From: Anaerolineaceae bacterium
GTDB lineage: Bacteria > Chloroflexota > Anaerolineae > Promineifilales > Promineifilaceae
Direction: 5' to 3'
DNA: 64,000 nucleotides
NCBI GenBank assembly: GCA_002699125.1
Contig: PABI01000123.1
Span: 62,001-126,000, forward strand
Position numbers and translations under genes: made by a program. This document shows, piece after piece, positions 63,203-64,000 of this stretch (the first letter of the stretch is position 1; each line of letters opens with the position of its first letter). A model generated the notes under the pieces. That model made no database searches. It was not told the DNA's origin and was given only the letters and a program-made list of their open reading frames with translations.

Positions 63203-64000
63203 TCATGTATCACGATGACCCCGTTTTTCTGCCAGCCAGGCTAAACCCAGCAGTGCGCCAGCCAGCAGCAGATAAGCCAGGGGAATGCCCGCAGCGGCCG
63301 TTTCCGGGTTAAATGCCATAAAATCAAGCCAACGGTTGCCCACCGCCGCCGAGAGCCACCACAGCAAGTAAAGCACCTGGAACAAACGGCCGTTCCCGCT
63401 CCACACGCCACACGCCAGCGCCAGCGACGAAACAAACAGCGTGCCTGTTAAAATGCCCAGCCATTGCAGCAGATCGCCAGCGGCCAGTGCCTTTAGGCCC
63501 AAGCCAACCGTGGCCATCAGTGCCAGCAACACACCGGCCAGCCAGGGCAGCCAAAACTGCGCCCGGCGCGGCTCCGGCGCGGCGTAAACCAACGTTTGCG
63601 TGTGGAATGTTTGCGTCCGCGTGCCCAGTTCAGCCCAAAGCAGGACGGGCCACAGCCAGGCCAGCGCCGCAACCGGCGGCCCATCGCCAGGCGGAGCAGC
63701 CAGACTGAGCAAGGTGAGCAGTCCGGCCAGGGCATAGAGCCAGCGCGGACGGCCGTTCAGCAGCAGGCGCAGTTCGGCTTGGAGCAGCGTGAGCAGGGAC
63801 GGCTGTTCCAAACCACCGGACAAACTTTTCAGTTGTGCCAACGAGTTGACCGGTTCCAGGGCAAAATCGTCTGGTGAGGCAGCAGCCGTTGGCCGTCGTT
63901 TCCACCGCTGCAAAAATTGCGGGCCGCTGCGCGCCGGGTCAAACCGGTCAAAAACGAGCGCGGTGAGCAGTACCAGCACCACGGCTGCGGCCAGCCAAAG
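63203..64000 (-). CDS. ABC-2-type multi-TM membrane protein, 5' truncated by window edge
   Basis: Multiple hydrophobic segments; reading frame open to the window edge. Confidence 0.55.
   Translation of the reverse strand, partial: LWLAAAVVLVLLTALVFDRFDPARSGPQFLQRWKRRPTAAASPDDFALEPVNSLAQLKSLSGGLEQPSLLTLLQAELRLLLNGRPRWLYALAGLLTLLSLAAPPGDGPPVAALAWLWPVLLWAELGTRTQTFHTQTLVYAAPEPRRAQFWLPWLAGVLLALMATVGLGLKALAAGDLLQWLGILTGTLFVSSLALACGVWSGNGRLFQVLYLLWWLSAAVGNRWLDFMAFNPETAAAGIPLAYLLLAGALLGLAWLAEKRGHRDT

Noticed and set aside
1-64000. CRISPR array, tRNA, rRNA, integrase or transposase genes
   Set aside because: None recognised on reading either strand; the short repeats seen are palindromes or protein-coding repeats, not regularly spaced direct repeats

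Overview
This 64 kb window looks like a chromosomal segment of a Chloroflexota-like bacterium. That placement is an inference from Thr/Pro-rich linkers, VEVTRVV-type lipoprotein segments and three M42 peptidases; no rRNA or tRNA is present to confirm it. The left part (1-25 kb) carries housekeeping and accessory genes: a PLP aminotransferase fragment, a methyltransferase, a large hybrid-sensor-type histidine kinase, three tandem M42 peptidases, an AT-rich HEPN/zinc-hook ORF, a DUF456 protein, a phosphotransferase, a DUF4349 lipoprotein, two paralogous secreted proteins, uvrC and an ECF sigma/anti-sigma pair. The right part (about 25-61 kb) appears to be a single large system that I interpret as a divergent type VII (ESX/WXG100-like) secretion locus fused to a Ser/Thr phospho-signalling array. 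It contains a 2910-aa EccC/EssC-type ATPase with seven P-loop domains, four small WXG100/ESAT-6-like proteins, a long Gly/Ser-rich WXG100 protein, a possible YukD-like/FHA fusion, a possible EspG-like protein, and a zinc-ribbon pseudokinase with a C-terminal TM (EssB-like architecture). It also has a TM-FHA protein with repeated TxxD motifs, a PP2C phosphatase, a VWA-FHA protein, and seven Ser/Thr kinases with different extracellular modules (SH3b, beta-propeller, CBM9-like, degenerate M14 carboxypeptidase). The other striking signal is an octamer palindrome, ACGGCCGT, repeated roughly a hundred times by eye in coding and non-coding DNA. It resembles the cyanobacterial HIP1 phenomenon but has a different sequence. 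Several perfect palindromes or hairpins separate the operon genes. All assignments are from reading the translations; no database search was run.
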